A DNA stretch of 64,000 bases from Promicromonospora sukumoe (GCF_014137995.1 NZ_JACGWV010000002.1:744001-808000), one strand, 5' to 3'; shown: positions 40,101 through 48,083, numbered from the stretch's first letter. The notes: a model not told the origin generated them from the sequence alone. A program made the numbers and translations.

Positions 40101-41127
40101 TGTACGAGACCAGGGTGCGGTAGCTCGTCGACGGGCCGGCCGTCGAGGGCTCCCAGCGCGTGCGCCAGTACACGTCGTTGCCGGCGAAGAAGGCGAGGTG
40201 CACGCCGGCGTCCCTGGCCTGCTCGACGGCGGCCCGCTGCGGGCCCGACCAGTACTCGTCGTGCCCCACCGAGAGGAACGTCTTGTGGTTGAGCAGGCGG
40301 GCGCCGTCGCGGCTGGTGTCGGCCCCCGCGATGTACGTGACGTCGTAGCCGTTCTGCTCCAGGAAGCGCACCATCGCGTACTCGGAGCTGAAGTAGAAGT
40401 CGCGGCCGCGCTCCAGGCCGCGGGTCGCGAACGGGCGGTTGTAGCTGAGCTTGTACGCGCGGTTGTTGGCGCCGCCCGAGTAGAAGCTGGAACCGCCGTA
40501 CGTGTTGTAGGCCTGCCAGGTGGTGTCCGCGGTCTGGAAGACCATGTCGGAGGTGGAGCCGTCGTCGCGCACGACGAACGTGATGTGGCTCTGGCCGCCG
40601 TTGTCCGTCCGCGTCAGGAGGGCGACGTAGACGCCGGACACGGCCGTCGCCGGGACGTTCCAGCCCGCCGAGACGGCCCAGCTCCCGCAGTCGACCAGCT
40701 CGGTGGTCACGTCCCAGCCGCACTCCGGCTGGTTCTGCGGCAGGGTCCCGCTCGGCGTGACCGAGTCGATCTTGCGGGCGCCCAGGCCCTGGTACCAACC
40801 GGTGCGGTAGATGTCGACCGTGTAGTTCCGGGCGTCGGTGTCGATCTTGAAGTCGACCCGGTTGCCGGCGTCGGTGCTCATCTGGGTCGCGAAGCCCTGG
40901 ATGCTGGGATCGCCGGCGCCCTCGATGTCCCAGACCTGGGGAGAGGTGCCGGGCTTCGAGTTCTCGCAGACGATCGGGTTGCCTCCGGGAGCGCAGGGCT
41001 CGGCGGTCGCCGCGGGTGCCACCGTCAGCAGTGCTGAGGAGACCGCGAGGACGGCGACGACGAAGGCCGCCAGAGGACGACGGCCCTGGCGGACCCGGTG
41101 TGACGAAAGTGCGAAGGTGCTGCCCAC
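37186..41127 (-). CDS. Large secreted protein: DMF-amidase-like domain plus three DUF4082 modules
   Basis: A 1313-residue secreted protein. The signal peptide ends near residue 43. The region from about 45 to 520 resembles the N,N-dimethylformamidase beta-subunit C-terminal type domain seen in many actinobacterial surface proteins (IDTDARNYTVDIYRTGWYQGLGARKI, HKTFLSVGHDEYWS, VQWAWGLDQTHDG). An Ig-like module (about 535-630) follows. Three DUF4082 domains begin near 635, 905 and 1157, each opening with a CPC tripeptide (CPCNVFG, CPCGLYD, CPCFVFG). They are separated by two Ig-like spacers near 800-900 and 1055-1150. The GTG start lies six bases after TAGGGT, indicating a leaderless mRNA. Likely role is carbohydrate binding or modification at the surface; no enzyme activity can be assigned. 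Confidence 0.8.
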   Translation of the reverse strand: MGSTFALSSHRVRQGRRPLAAFVVAVLAVSSALLTVAPAATAEPCAPGGNPIVCENSKPGTSPQVWDIEGAGDPSIQGFATQMSTDAGNRVDFKIDTDARNYTVDIYRTGWYQGLGARKIDSVTPSGTLPQNQPECGWDVTTELVDCGSWAVSAGWNVPATAVSGVYVALLTRTDNGGQSHITFVVRDDGSTSDMVFQTADTTWQAYNTYGGSSFYSGGANNRAYKLSYNRPFATRGLERGRDFYFSSEYAMVRFLEQNGYDVTYIAGADTSRDGARLLNHKTFLSVGHDEYWSGPQRAAVEQARDAGVHLAFFAGNDVYWRTRWEPSTAGPSTSYRTLVSYKETWGNAKIDPSSEWTGTWRDPRYAGTSAGAGRPENALIGTLYTTNYSDLPVTVPAEEGDLRIWRNTGLDALPAGTSQALAQHTVGYESNEDLDNGSRPPGLIRMSKTVGEVPEYLQDFGNVVAAGTTTHTITMYKAASGALVFSAGTVQWAWGLDQTHDGNGAPADSRMRQATVNLLADMGVQPDTLASGITPATKSTDTTAPTTQITSPAAQTQVGGGSRVTVSGTASDTGGRVAGVEVSLDGGGTWHPANGRASWTYTGQVFGTGTVELRARATDDSANIGTAVSRNVQVACPCNVFGDGPPPNGAADDSSAVELGLRFTAADDGYVSGVRFYKAAGNTGVHQGTLWSAAGAQLARVQFSGESATGWQTASFTTPVPVLAGQKYVVSYTAPNGNYVSTPWAFQSKGRSAGPITVEGGFGAAPAGLYGAPGTVPTESWDNSAYYVDPVFTATDNSALRVATRAPVAKEVSVPLNAPVRASFSKNVVASSIGVVVKDAAGATVPGTVSYDAPTRTATFTPSAAWAGFVEHTVTVTAQSVDGLPVSEGGTWSFRTVRPPSTVCPCGLYDDTVVPDITAAADPDAVVLGTRFSPTAAGKVSGMQFWKSTQMEGPFVATLWGPSGQLAQATITDPVAQGWQEVVFDTPVDVTAGQEYTVSYRAPSGAYPATLGGLGAARTVGKLSTPQNAGVYTYGTGRPTTAVSTAYLVDVQFEPAASTPTIVSRTPSAAAVDVPVDTDVSVTASEALASGTTLTLAGPGGQAVAGTLTRNGATATLAITSDLTAGATYTASFTGKTAAGVTVGPATWTFTTQAAAGSCPCFVFGSAVPPIAAADDGAAVELGTQFSADRAGSITAVRFYRGPGNTGPHTVTVWSASGTALASAVGPSGGAEGWQTVQLAQPVPVTAGTTYVVSYLAPQGRYAAGQGYFAQARTVGPLTAPVDAGRYAYGGGFPQYSWLSTGYWVDPVFVAQ

Positions 41128-41133
41128 ATCGAC

Positions 41134-41139
41134 ACCCTA
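41134..41139 (-). promoter_or_regulatory. -10 box TAGGGT for the DUF4082 gene
   Basis: The minus strand reads TAGGGT, six bases, then the GTG start at 41127, with no Shine-Dalgarno sequence. Confidence 0.5.
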
Positions 41140-41220
41140 GGAGCGCAGATACCCGTTACGTCGTGTCGAAACGGGATGATCACCCCCGGTTCACCCGGTC
41201 CCGAAAGGCCCGGCAGAACG

Positions 41221-41262
41221 TGTCAGACCCCCAGGTCACGGGAGGGACCTGGGGGTCTGACA
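41221..41262. repeat. TGTCAGAC-family hairpin, copy 5
   Basis: Arms of 17 bp (41221-41237 and 41246-41262) with an 8-base loop. The variable segment is CCCC on the left and GGGG on the right, another matched change. It is 12 bp past the pth stop on the minus strand. Confidence 0.85.
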
Positions 41263-41273
41263 GGTGAGCGGGA

Positions 41274-41879
41274 TCAGGCCTTGGCGACGTGGAACTTGCC
41301 CTGGGCCGCGAGCAGACCCTCGGTGAGCAGCATCTCGACGGCGTCGGCGGCGTCGTCCACCAGGATCGGCAGGTCCTTCTTCTCCGTGCCGCTGAAGTCG
41401 CGGAGCACGTAGTCGGCGGTGTCCATGCGGCCGGGCGGGCGGCCCACGCCGACGCGCACCCGGTGGTACTCCTTGGTGCCGAGCGCCTTGGTGGTGTCGC
41501 GCAGGCCGTTGTGGCCGCCCTCGCCGCCGCCGACCTTGAGCTTGATGGTGTCGAAGGGGATGTCCACCTCGTCGTGCACCATGACCACGTGGTCGGGCTC
41601 GATGTCGTAGTACTTGGCGAGCGCGCTGACGGGGCCGCCGGACGTGTTCATGTACGTGGTCGGCTTGGCCAGGATCACCCGGGGGCCCGGCGCCCCGCCG
41701 GGCAGCACCCCGAGCCGCGCCTCCGCGACGACGGCCTGGGCCCGCGCGTGCTTGGAGAAGCGCGCGCCGGTGCGCTCGGCCAGCAGGTCCAGCACCATCT
41801 GCCCCACGTTGTGCCGGTTGCCGGCGTACTTGGGGCCGGGGTTGCCGAGCCCGACGACGAGCCAGGGCCGGTCGCTCAT
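41274..41879 (-). CDS. pth: Peptidyl-tRNA hydrolase
   Basis: Releases peptides from peptidyl-tRNAs that drop off the ribosome. The 201 residues contain the catalytic set of Pth: the asparagine in [11 protein letters not shown], the histidine in GNRHNVGQM, the aspartate in [17 protein letters not shown], and the [11 protein letters not shown] loop. [12 protein letters not shown] segment is also present. AAAGGAA precedes the ATG by about 7 bases. It follows rplY on the same strand, the usual arrangement, though a large two-step hairpin separates them. Confidence 0.97.
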   Translation of the reverse strand: MSDRPWLVVGLGNPGPKYAGNRHNVGQMVLDLLAERTGARFSKHARAQAVVAEARLGVLPGGAPGPRVILAKPTTYMNTSGGPVSALAKYYDIEPDHVVMVHDEVDIPFDTIKLKVGGGEGGHNGLRDTTKALGTKEYHRVRVGVGRPPGRMDTADYVLRDFSGTEKKDLPILVDDAADAVEMLLTEGLLAAQGKFHVAKA

Positions 41880-41900
41880 GTCACGTTCCTTTCACCAGGA

Positions 41901-41970
41901 CGGGCCGAGGTGGAACCCGCGCCGCGCACGATCCTCTCGTGCGCGCGCCAGGAAGTTCCACCTCGGCCCG
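41901..41970. terminator. Two-step hairpin between rplY and pth
   Basis: Outer arms CGGGCCGAGGTGGAAC at 41901-41916 and its complement at 41955-41970 (16 bp) enclose an inner stem CGCGCACGA/TCGTGCGCG (41923-41931, 41937-41945) with a 5-base loop. On the minus strand it lies 45 bp after rplY and 22 bp before pth, so it may uncouple the abundant ribosomal-protein message from pth. Confidence 0.7.
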
Positions 41971-42014
41971 GTACGTCCGGCTCAGGCCGGGACGCTGTGG
42001 CTCGCTGGAGGGGC

Positions 42015-42626
42015 TCAGGCCTCCGAGGACGACTCCGTGGCCGAAGCGGCGGACGCCGCCGACTCCTCGGCCTCGTCCGGGCTGGCCTCGCCGCGCGGCT
42101 CGGTGACGAGCACGACGACGGCGTTCGGGTCGGTGAGCAGCGTCGAGCCCTCCGGCAGGGTGACCTCGCCGGCGTGCACCTGCGCGCCGTTCTCCAGGCC
42201 CTCGATGGAGACCTCGACCGACTCGGGCAGGTGCGTGGCCTCGGCCTCGACCGACAGGGTCTGCTCCTCGACCAGGTGGATGGTGCCCGGGGCCGACTCG
42301 CCCACGATGTTCACGGTGACGTCGACCGTGATCTTCTCGCCGGCGCGCACGACCTGCAGGTCGATGTGCTCGATGATGTTGCGGACCGGGTCGCGCTGGA
42401 TGTCCTTGGCGACGGCCAGCTGGCCCTTGCCGTCCAGCTCGATGGAGAGCAGGACGTTGGTCTGGCGCAGGGCCAGCATCGACTCGTGGCCCGGCAGGGT
42501 CACGTGCACCGGGTCGGTGCCGTGCCCGTACAGGACGGCGGGGATCTTGTTGTCGCGGCGGATGCGGCGGGCCGCGCCCTTGCCGAACTCGGTGCGGGAC
42601 TCGGCGGCGAGCTTGATCTCGGCCAT
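42015..42626 (-). CDS. rplY: 50S ribosomal protein L25 / general stress protein Ctc
   Basis: Ribosomal protein bL25 of the long Ctc type, 203 residues, which binds 5S rRNA. The N-terminal RNA-binding domain covers about 1-95 (EIKLAAESRTEFGKGAARRIRRDNKIPAVLYG), and the TL5-type C-terminal beta domain about 96-180 (VDVTVNIVGESAPGTI, LTDPNAVVVLVTEP). An acidic Ala/Ser/Glu tail ends the protein. AGGAGTGAG precedes the ATG. It lies upstream of pth on the same strand. Confidence 0.96.
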   Translation of the reverse strand: MAEIKLAAESRTEFGKGAARRIRRDNKIPAVLYGHGTDPVHVTLPGHESMLALRQTNVLLSIELDGKGQLAVAKDIQRDPVRNIIEHIDLQVVRAGEKITVDVTVNIVGESAPGTIHLVEEQTLSVEAEATHLPESVEVSIEGLENGAQVHAGEVTLPEGSTLLTDPNAVVVLVTEPRGEASPDEAEESAASAASATESSSEA

Positions 42627-42849
42627 GGGAACTCACTCCTGGAAGGTCTGTGTGTGCAACTCGAAGATGGCGGCTGCGTCGGCGCGGGACACGTGACGGG
42701 CGCGGAGCGGGCACGTGGGGCGAGGTGCAGGAGGAGAACTCCGCCGCGGGCCGCCGACGGCCGCCCAGTCGATCACGGACGCCGACCGCGTAGCTTGCGG
42801 GATCTGGTCCCGCCGCGGCCGTCAGGCGTCCCTCGCCGAGGCAACCTGA

Positions 42850-44055
42850 CTACTGTACCCGCTCGTCGGCCCGGTCCGCACCGAGAGGCGGTGTGACGCC
42901 GATCCCCGGCTGCGTGCGCCGGGGCTTGTAGACGACCTGCACGTGGAAGACGAACCGCAGCAGGAACGCGACGACGAGCGTCACCGCCTGCACCAGGACG
43001 GGCCACATGCCCGTGTGCTCGACCAGCCACCACAGCACGGGCAGGCGGATCGCCGCCTCGGTGCCGTTGAACGCGAAGGAGTGCGCGAACCGCGTCCAGA
43101 CGCCGCGTCCCTCGTTGCGCAGGTCGCGGAACACGAACCGCTCCTGCAGCAGGAAGTTGATCAGGATCGTCACGACGGCGGAGATCACCGCGGCCTGCAC
43201 GTAGTGCACGCTCAAGGCGGTGAGCAGCCACAGGATGAGCACGTTGAGCACGGCGCCGAAGCCGCCGATGATCGCGAACCGCGACATCCGACCGAACCGC
43301 AGCGCCGCGAGCTGCTCGAGGTAGCGCAGGCCGGTCTTGAAGGTCGCCTTGGAGTGCCCCGCGTACCGCTCGCCGAAGACGAACGGCTCCTCGCCGACGG
43401 CCAGGGTGTTGCGTGCGAGCAGCTCCAGCAGGATCTTGAAGCCCCGCGGGTGCAGGGCGTCGAGGTCCAGGCTCCCCACGCGGGCGGCGAAGAAGCCCGT
43501 GAGCGGGTCGGTGACGTTCCGCAGCCGCACCGGGAACATGGAGCGCGCGAGCAGGGCGGAGGCGATCGAGACGCCGTGCCGCCACCAGCCGTCCAGGCCC
43601 CCGGCGTCGCCGTCGCCCGTGTAGCGGGAGGCGACCACCAGGTCGAGGCCGGACTCCCGGCCGCGCGTCACGAGCGCGGGCACCAGCTCGGGCGGGTGCT
43701 GCAGGTCGCCGTCCATCACCACGGCCCACTCGGTGGTCACGGTGCGCAGGCCGGCCACGACGGCGCCGCTCAGCCCGCCCTCCGGCTTCTCCCGGTGCAG
43801 CAGCCGCACCCGGACGGGCGCGGCGGCCGCGACCTCGCGGATGCGGTCGGGGGTGTCGTCGGTCGAGTCGTCGACGAAGAGGATCTCGGCGAGCTCGGGC
43901 GCCCCCACCGGGGCGGGACCGCCCTCGGGTCCGTTCGGGGCGCCGGAGCGGCGACCGTCGTCGGGCAGCACGCCGAACGCGGCACAGAGCCGCTCGGTGA
44001 GCGCGGCGACGTTGGGTCCCTCGTTGAACGTGGGGACCACGACGGTGACGGTCAC
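42850..44055 (-). CDS. GT2 glycosyltransferase fused to a GtrA-like membrane domain
   Basis: A 401-residue two-domain protein. Residues 1-250 are a family 2 glycosyltransferase of the dolichyl/polyprenyl-phosphate mannose synthase type: VTVVVPTFNEGPNVAAL, LFVDDSTDDTPDRIRE, EKPEGGLSGAVVAGL and the metal-binding DGDLQHPPE. Residues 255-375 form a GtrA-like domain with four helices (FAIIGGFGAVLNVLILWLL onward). A Gly/Pro-rich insert of about 25 residues interrupts the GT domain near residue 35. Such fusions make polyprenyl-phosphate sugars and may flip or pass them across the membrane for cell-wall glycosylation. The GTG start has GGGAGG six bases upstream. Confidence 0.9.
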   Translation of the reverse strand: MTVTVVVPTFNEGPNVAALTERLCAAFGVLPDDGRRSGAPNGPEGGPAPVGAPELAEILFVDDSTDDTPDRIREVAAAAPVRVRLLHREKPEGGLSGAVVAGLRTVTTEWAVVMDGDLQHPPELVPALVTRGRESGLDLVVASRYTGDGDAGGLDGWWRHGVSIASALLARSMFPVRLRNVTDPLTGFFAARVGSLDLDALHPRGFKILLELLARNTLAVGEEPFVFGERYAGHSKATFKTGLRYLEQLAALRFGRMSRFAIIGGFGAVLNVLILWLLTALSVHYVQAAVISAVVTILINFLLQERFVFRDLRNEGRGVWTRFAHSFAFNGTEAAIRLPVLWWLVEHTGMWPVLVQAVTLVVAFLLRFVFHVQVVYKPRRTQPGIGVTPPLGADRADERVQ

Positions 44056-44133
44056 TGACCCTCCCAGATCGATGTCAAGACACGGTCCTCCGTTGACCGG
44101 GTCTGAGTCAAGTGCCCCGCTCGGCGGTGCGGA

Positions 44134-45117
44134 TCAGGAGTTGCCGTCGAACAGCGAGGTCACAGAGCCGTCGGAGTGCACCTCGTTGATCGCGGAGGCC
44201 AGCAGCGGCGCGATCGAGAGCACCTTGAGGTTGTCGAACCGGCGGTCGTCCTCGATCGGCAGGGTGTCGGTCACGACGACCTCGCGCGCCCCGCACTCGG
44301 TGAGCCGCTGCGCGGCCGGTCCGGACAGCACGCCGTGCGTCGCCGCGACGGTCACGGACTTGGCGCCCGCGGCCATGATCACCTTGACGGCCTCGGCGAT
44401 GGTGCCGCCGGTGTCGATCAGGTCGTCCACCAGCACGCAGTCCCGGCCCTGGACGTCGCCCACGACGCGGTTGGCCACGGACTGGTTGGGCCGCGTGACG
44501 TCGCGCGTCTTGTGCACGAACGCCAGCGGGCCGCCGCCGAGCTTCGACGCCCAGATCTCGGCGACGCGGATGCGGCCGGCGTCAGGCGACACGACGGTGA
44601 CGTTCTCGACGTCGACGCGCGTTCGCACGTAGTCGACCAGGATCGGCATGGCCCACAGGTGGTCCACGGGCCCGTCGAAGAAGCCCTGGATCTGCGCGGT
44701 GTGCAGGTCCACGCTCATCAGGCGGTCCGCGCCCGCCGTCTTGAACATGTCCGCGATGAGACGGGCCGAGATCGGCTCGCGGCCGCGGCTCTTCTTGTCC
44801 TGCCGGGCGTAGCCGAAGAACGGCGCGACCACGGTGACCGAGTGCGCCGAGGCGCGCTTGGCGGCGTCGACCATGAGCAGCTGCTCCATGATCCACTGGT
44901 TGACCGGCATGGTGTGCGACTGGAGCAGGAACAGGTCCATGCCGCGCACCGAGTCGCTGAAGCGGACGTAGGTCTCGCTGTTCGCGAAGTCGTAGGCGGA
45001 CACGCCCAGGAGGTCAATGCCCAGCTCCTTCGCGACGTTCTTCGCCAGCTCGGGATGCGCTCGGCCCGCCGCCAGGACGAGCGGGTGGCGGTTGGGTCCG
45101 GGAACGGTGCTGGACAT
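44134..45117 (-). CDS. prs: Ribose-phosphate pyrophosphokinase (PRPP synthetase)
   Basis: Makes phosphoribosyl pyrophosphate for nucleotide, histidine and tryptophan synthesis. The 327 residues show DFANSETYVRFSDSVRGMDLFLLQSH, the ATP-binding FFGYARQDKKSRGREPISARL flexible loop, VVSPDAGRIRVAEIWA, and the PRPP-binding loop DCVLVDDLIDTGGTIAEA. Class I enzyme length is normal. Its ATG overlaps the glmU stop by one base (TGATG), so glmU and prs form one operon, standard for actinobacteria. Confidence 0.98.
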   Translation of the reverse strand: MSSTVPGPNRHPLVLAAGRAHPELAKNVAKELGIDLLGVSAYDFANSETYVRFSDSVRGMDLFLLQSHTMPVNQWIMEQLLMVDAAKRASAHSVTVVAPFFGYARQDKKSRGREPISARLIADMFKTAGADRLMSVDLHTAQIQGFFDGPVDHLWAMPILVDYVRTRVDVENVTVVSPDAGRIRVAEIWASKLGGGPLAFVHKTRDVTRPNQSVANRVVGDVQGRDCVLVDDLIDTGGTIAEAVKVIMAAGAKSVTVAATHGVLSGPAAQRLTECGAREVVVTDTLPIEDDRRFDNLKVLSIAPLLASAINEVHSDGSVTSLFDGNS

Positions 45118-46754
45118 CAGTGCGACTTTCCTTCCTCGTCGGCCCCGGGAGCTGGGGCCTGGTCGGCCGGGACGGCCTGGCTGGCCGCGGCCTGCGGGGC
45201 CGTGGGGGCCCCGGCTGCGTTCTGCTGGGCAAGCTGACGCTGTGCCTGGTCACCGAGGCCCGACGGCGCGTTGGCGGACGCCGCGGCGTCCGCCGCCGCC
45301 GTACCGGGCCGACGGCGGCCGACCCAGCCCTCGATGTTGCGCTGCTGCCCGGCCGTGACGCCGAGCGCGCCCGCGGGCACGTCGCGGCGGATCACGGACC
45401 CGGCAGCCGTGTAGGCGCCGTCACCCACGGTCACGGGTGCGACGAACATGTTGTCTGCGCCCGTGCGCGCGTGCGAGCCGATCACGGTGCGGTGCTTGTG
45501 CACGCCGTCGTAGTTGACGGTGACCGACGCCGCGCCGATGTTGGTGTGCTCGCCGATCACGGCGTCACCGACGTAGGAGAGGTGCGGCACCTTGCTGCCC
45601 TCGCCGATCTCGGCGTTCTTGGTCTCGACGAACGTGCCGATCTTGCCCTTGCGGCCCAGGCTCGTGCCGGGGCGCAGGTACGCGAACGGGCCGACGGAGG
45701 CGCCCTCGCCGATCACGGCGAGCGACCCGTGCGTGCGGATCACCGTGGCGCCGGGACCGACCTCGACGTCGGTCAGCGTCGTGTCCGGGCCGATCGTGGC
45801 GCCGGTGGCGACCACGGTGGCGCCCTGGAGCTGCGTGTTGGGCAGGAGCGTGACGTCGGGCGCGAGCTCGACGTCGACGTCGATCCACGTCGTCGCCGGG
45901 TCCTGCACGGTCACGCCGGCGCGCTGCCACTCCTCGACGATACGGCGGTTCATCTCGCGGGCGAGGACGGAGAGCGCCACGCGGTCGTTGACGCCCTCGA
46001 CCAGCATGGGGTCGTCGGCGAGCAGCGCGCGGACGTGCAGGCCCTCGGAGCGGGCGAACGCGACGACGTCGGTCAGGTAGACCTCGCCCTGCGCGTTCTT
46101 GCTGTCCAGCCCGCTCAGCCCGCTGCGCAGCGTGGCGGCGTCGAACACGTAGACCGACGAGTTGATCTCCCGGATGCCGAGCTGGTCCGCGCTCGCGTCC
46201 TTGTGCTCGACGATCTCGAGCACGTCGCCCGTGTCCTTCTCGCGGACGATCCGGCCGTAGCCGGTCGCGTCGGCGACCTCGGTGGTGAGCACCGTGACGG
46301 CGTTGCCGTCCGCGTGGTGCGCCGTCAGGAGCTGGCCGAGCGTGGCGCCGTCGAGCAGCGGCACGTCGCCCGCCACGACGACGACCGGACCCTCGATGCC
46401 GTCGCCCACGACCTCGCCGTCGGCCAGGCCCGCCGCGGCGGACGCAGCCTGGGCCTTGGAGTCGAGCGCCGCGAGCGCGCACTGCACGGCGCGGCCGGTG
46501 CCGGGGATGTCGTCCTGGTCCACGAGGATCGCGGCCGGGTCGAGCCGGCCGACGGCCTCGGCGACGAGGTCGCGCTCGTGCCGGACCACCACGGCGACCT
46601 GCCCGGGCTCGAGCTCACGGGCCGCGGCCAGCGCGTGCCCCACCATCGGCTTGCCGCCGAGCGGGTGGAGGATCTTCGGCAGCGCTGACTTCATGCGGGT
46701 GCCCTGGCCGGCGGCGAGGACGATCACTGCTGCCGGCTGAGGTGTCTCGGTCAC
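45117..46754 (-). CDS. glmU: Bifunctional GlmU: UDP-GlcNAc pyrophosphorylase / glucosamine-1-phosphate acetyltransferase
   Basis: Makes UDP-N-acetylglucosamine, the entry precursor of peptidoglycan. The 545 residues consist of an N-terminal uridyltransferase (VIVLAAGQGTRMKSALPKILHPLGGKP, about 1-250) and a left-handed beta-helix acetyltransferase (about 265-470, with FAYLRPGTSLGRKGKIGTFVETKNAEIG and YVGDAVIGEHTNIGAASVTVNYDG). A disordered Ala/Pro/Gln-rich tail of about 70 residues follows, longer than in E. coli but common in this order. The GTG start has GGAG five bases upstream. It is first in the glmU-prs operon, just after tRNA-Gln. Confidence 0.97.
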   Translation of the reverse strand: MTETPQPAAVIVLAAGQGTRMKSALPKILHPLGGKPMVGHALAAARELEPGQVAVVVRHERDLVAEAVGRLDPAAILVDQDDIPGTGRAVQCALAALDSKAQAASAAAGLADGEVVGDGIEGPVVVVAGDVPLLDGATLGQLLTAHHADGNAVTVLTTEVADATGYGRIVREKDTGDVLEIVEHKDASADQLGIREINSSVYVFDAATLRSGLSGLDSKNAQGEVYLTDVVAFARSEGLHVRALLADDPMLVEGVNDRVALSVLAREMNRRIVEEWQRAGVTVQDPATTWIDVDVELAPDVTLLPNTQLQGATVVATGATIGPDTTLTDVEVGPGATVIRTHGSLAVIGEGASVGPFAYLRPGTSLGRKGKIGTFVETKNAEIGEGSKVPHLSYVGDAVIGEHTNIGAASVTVNYDGVHKHRTVIGSHARTGADNMFVAPVTVGDGAYTAAGSVIRRDVPAGALGVTAGQQRNIEGWVGRRRPGTAAADAAASANAPSGLGDQAQRQLAQQNAAGAPTAPQAAASQAVPADQAPAPGADEEGKSH

Positions 46755-46788
46755 GAGTGCTCCGATCGGTGGGTTCGTCAGATCCGGA

Positions 46789-46863
46789 TGGCTCCGCCCC
46801 CAGGATTCGAACCTGGACTAAAGGCACCAAAAACCTCTGTGCTGCCGATTACACCAAGGCGGA
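46789..46863 (-). tRNA. tRNA-Gln (TTG anticodon), CCA encoded
   Basis: The minus strand gives a full cloverleaf: acceptor TCCGCCT/GGGCGGA, anticodon stem GAGGT/GCCTT with loop TTTTGGT (anticodon TTG), and T arm CCAGG-TTCGAAT-CCTGG. The discriminator is G and the 3' CCA is encoded at 46789-46791. Lying just upstream of glmU on the same strand is the common actinobacterial position. Confidence 0.95.
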
Positions 46864-47034
46864 CCGGGCGCGCGCGAGGCTCCGTCGTGACCCGAAGCGG
46901 GCGTGTGCCACCGTCGCACGTCCGTGAACAGTCTGCCAGGTCCCGGGGCATGCCCCATGCCGGAGGCGTGGAGTCGTCAGCCACATCCCCGGCCCGGCAC
47001 CTCGCCCGCGACACGCCCGGAACGGCCGCTCGGG

Positions 47035-47040
47035 CACAAT
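47035..47040 (+). promoter_or_regulatory. -10-like box CACAAT for the TetR gene
   Basis: CACAAT ends seven bases before the ATG at 47048. It matches TANNNT only at the A and the final T, so it is the weakest of the leaderless-type boxes in the window. Confidence 0.35.
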
Positions 47041-47047
47041 GAACCCC

Positions 47048-47686
47048 ATGGCCGCCGAAAACCGACGTACCCATCGACCTCGCATGACGGCCAGCCAGCG
47101 GCGTGAGCAGCTGCTCACGGTCAGCCGCGGCCTGTTCGCCCAGAAGGGCTTCGAGGGCACCAGCGTGGAGGAGATCGCGGCCCGCGCCGAGGTGTCCAAG
47201 CCCGTGGTCTACGAGCACTTCGGCGGCAAGGAGGGCATCTACGCCGTGGTCGTGGACCGCGAGGTGCAGGCCCTGACCCACGCCCTGACCGGGGCGCTCG
47301 GCTCCGGCGGGCACCCGAAGGTGCTGCTGGAGCGGACGGCGCTCGCCCTCCTGGACTACATCGAGTCGTCGGAGGACGGTTTCCGCATCCTCGTGCGCGA
47401 CTCCCCCGTCGCCCAGGCGACCGGCACGTTCTCCAGCCTGATCGGCGACGTCGCCACCCAGGTCGAGGCGATCCTGGAGCCGCAGTTCCGGCAGAACGGG
47501 CTGGACACCAAGGCCGCCCCGCTCTACGCGCAGATGCTGGTCGGGATGATCGCGCTGACGGGCCAGTACTGGCTGGACGCGCGGAGCCCGAAGAAGACCG
47601 AGGTCGCGGCCCACCTGGTGAACCTGGCGTGGAACGGCCTGCACAACATCGAGAAGAAGCCGACCCTGACCAGAACGACGCGCTGA
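47048..47686 (+). CDS. TetR-family transcriptional regulator
   Basis: A 212-residue repressor-type protein. The N-terminal HTH covers about residues 16-62: RREQLLTVSRGLFAQKGFEGTSVEEIAARAEVSKPVVYEHFGGKEGIYAVVV. The C-terminal ligand domain carries EDGFRILVRDSPVAQATGTFSSLIGDV. The start is either the ATG at 47048 (seven bases after CACAAT) or one three codons upstream. It converges with the small peptide gene at 47901, so it is not an obvious divergent regulator of that gene. The target is unknown; actinobacterial relatives in this position beside glmU are common. Confidence 0.88.
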   Translation: MAAENRRTHRPRMTASQRREQLLTVSRGLFAQKGFEGTSVEEIAARAEVSKPVVYEHFGGKEGIYAVVVDREVQALTHALTGALGSGGHPKVLLERTALALLDYIESSEDGFRILVRDSPVAQATGTFSSLIGDVATQVEAILEPQFRQNGLDTKAAPLYAQMLVGMIALTGQYWLDARSPKKTEVAAHLVNLAWNGLHNIEKKPTLTRTTR

Positions 47687-47816
47687 CGCGGGCTCGCCCC
47701 GGGCTGTGCTGACCGGGTGTCAATACGACCGGCGAATTGCCGCAGACCAGTGAAATGCCCGGAGCCGTCAAGTCAGTTTGCGCGGAGGCAACAATGTCTG
47801 CGCGGGCGCAAATGAA

Positions 47817-47852
47817 CGAACACCTCCTGCGTTGTTCCGCAGGAGGTGTTCG
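47817..47852 (-). terminator. Hairpin terminator of the 27-residue peptide gene
   Basis: Perfect 15-bp arms CGAACACCTCCTGCG and complement with a 6-base loop, 48 bp beyond the peptide stop. On the minus strand it is followed by TTCATTT, a T-rich tract rare elsewhere in this window. Confidence 0.8.
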
Positions 47853-47900
47853 CTTTGGCTGGGGATGTTGCTTACGCCGTCAGAGCGGCGTACTTCCTGC

Positions 47901-47984
47901 TCAGAAACCCAGGAGGACGCGGATCTGCGCCAGCGTGATGCCGAGGGAGTCGAGCAGGGTCGAGACGATGTCAACAACAGACAT
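47901..47984 (-). CDS. Small amphipathic peptide, 27 residues, unknown function
   Basis: The ATG at 47984 is preceded at seven bases by GGAAGGA, the best ribosome binding site in the area, and runs 27 codons to a TGA. The peptide starts MSVVDIVSTLLDSLG and ends TLAQIRVLLGF. Hydrophobic residues recur at positions 3, 4, 6, 7, 10, 11, 14, 18, 21, 24 and 25, with Asp5, Asp12 and Arg22 on the other face, so it should form an amphipathic helix. There is no signal peptide and no cysteine. A promoter (48055-48083) and a terminator (47817-47852) frame it as a single-gene unit. It recalls leaderless membrane-active peptides such as modulins or small corynebacterial porins only in style; I recognise no family. 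Confidence 0.6.
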   Translation of the reverse strand: MSVVDIVSTLLDSLGITLAQIRVLLGF

Positions 47985-48054
47985 GTGCTTTTCCTTCCGG
48001 AAAACGGGAATCACAGGATGATCACCTGTGAGCGGAACAGTGTTCGCGTTCCAT

Positions 48055-48083
48055 ACGCTAAGCACACGACCCGGACTCTGCAA
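48055..48083 (-). promoter_or_regulatory. Promoter of the small peptide gene
   Basis: On the minus strand, TTGCAG (48083-48078), a 17-base spacer and TAGCGT (48060-48055) form a good vegetative-type promoter. Predicted transcription starts near 48048, giving a leader of about 63 nt with an inverted repeat TCACAGG/CCTGTGA at 48011-48031 before the ribosome binding site at 47992-47998. Confidence 0.6.

Noticed and set aside
37175..40798. Second long minus-strand frame inside the DUF4082 gene
   Set aside because: Same strand but shifted frame, with Arg/Gly-rich nonsense. The true frame has a signal peptide and recognisable domains.
47737..48021. Plus-strand open frame with GGAGG before an internal ATG, antisense to the 27-residue peptide gene
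   Set aside because: It reads through the terminator hairpin, lacks a promoter, and its composition is not protein-like. The minus-strand reading has promoter, ribosome site and terminator.
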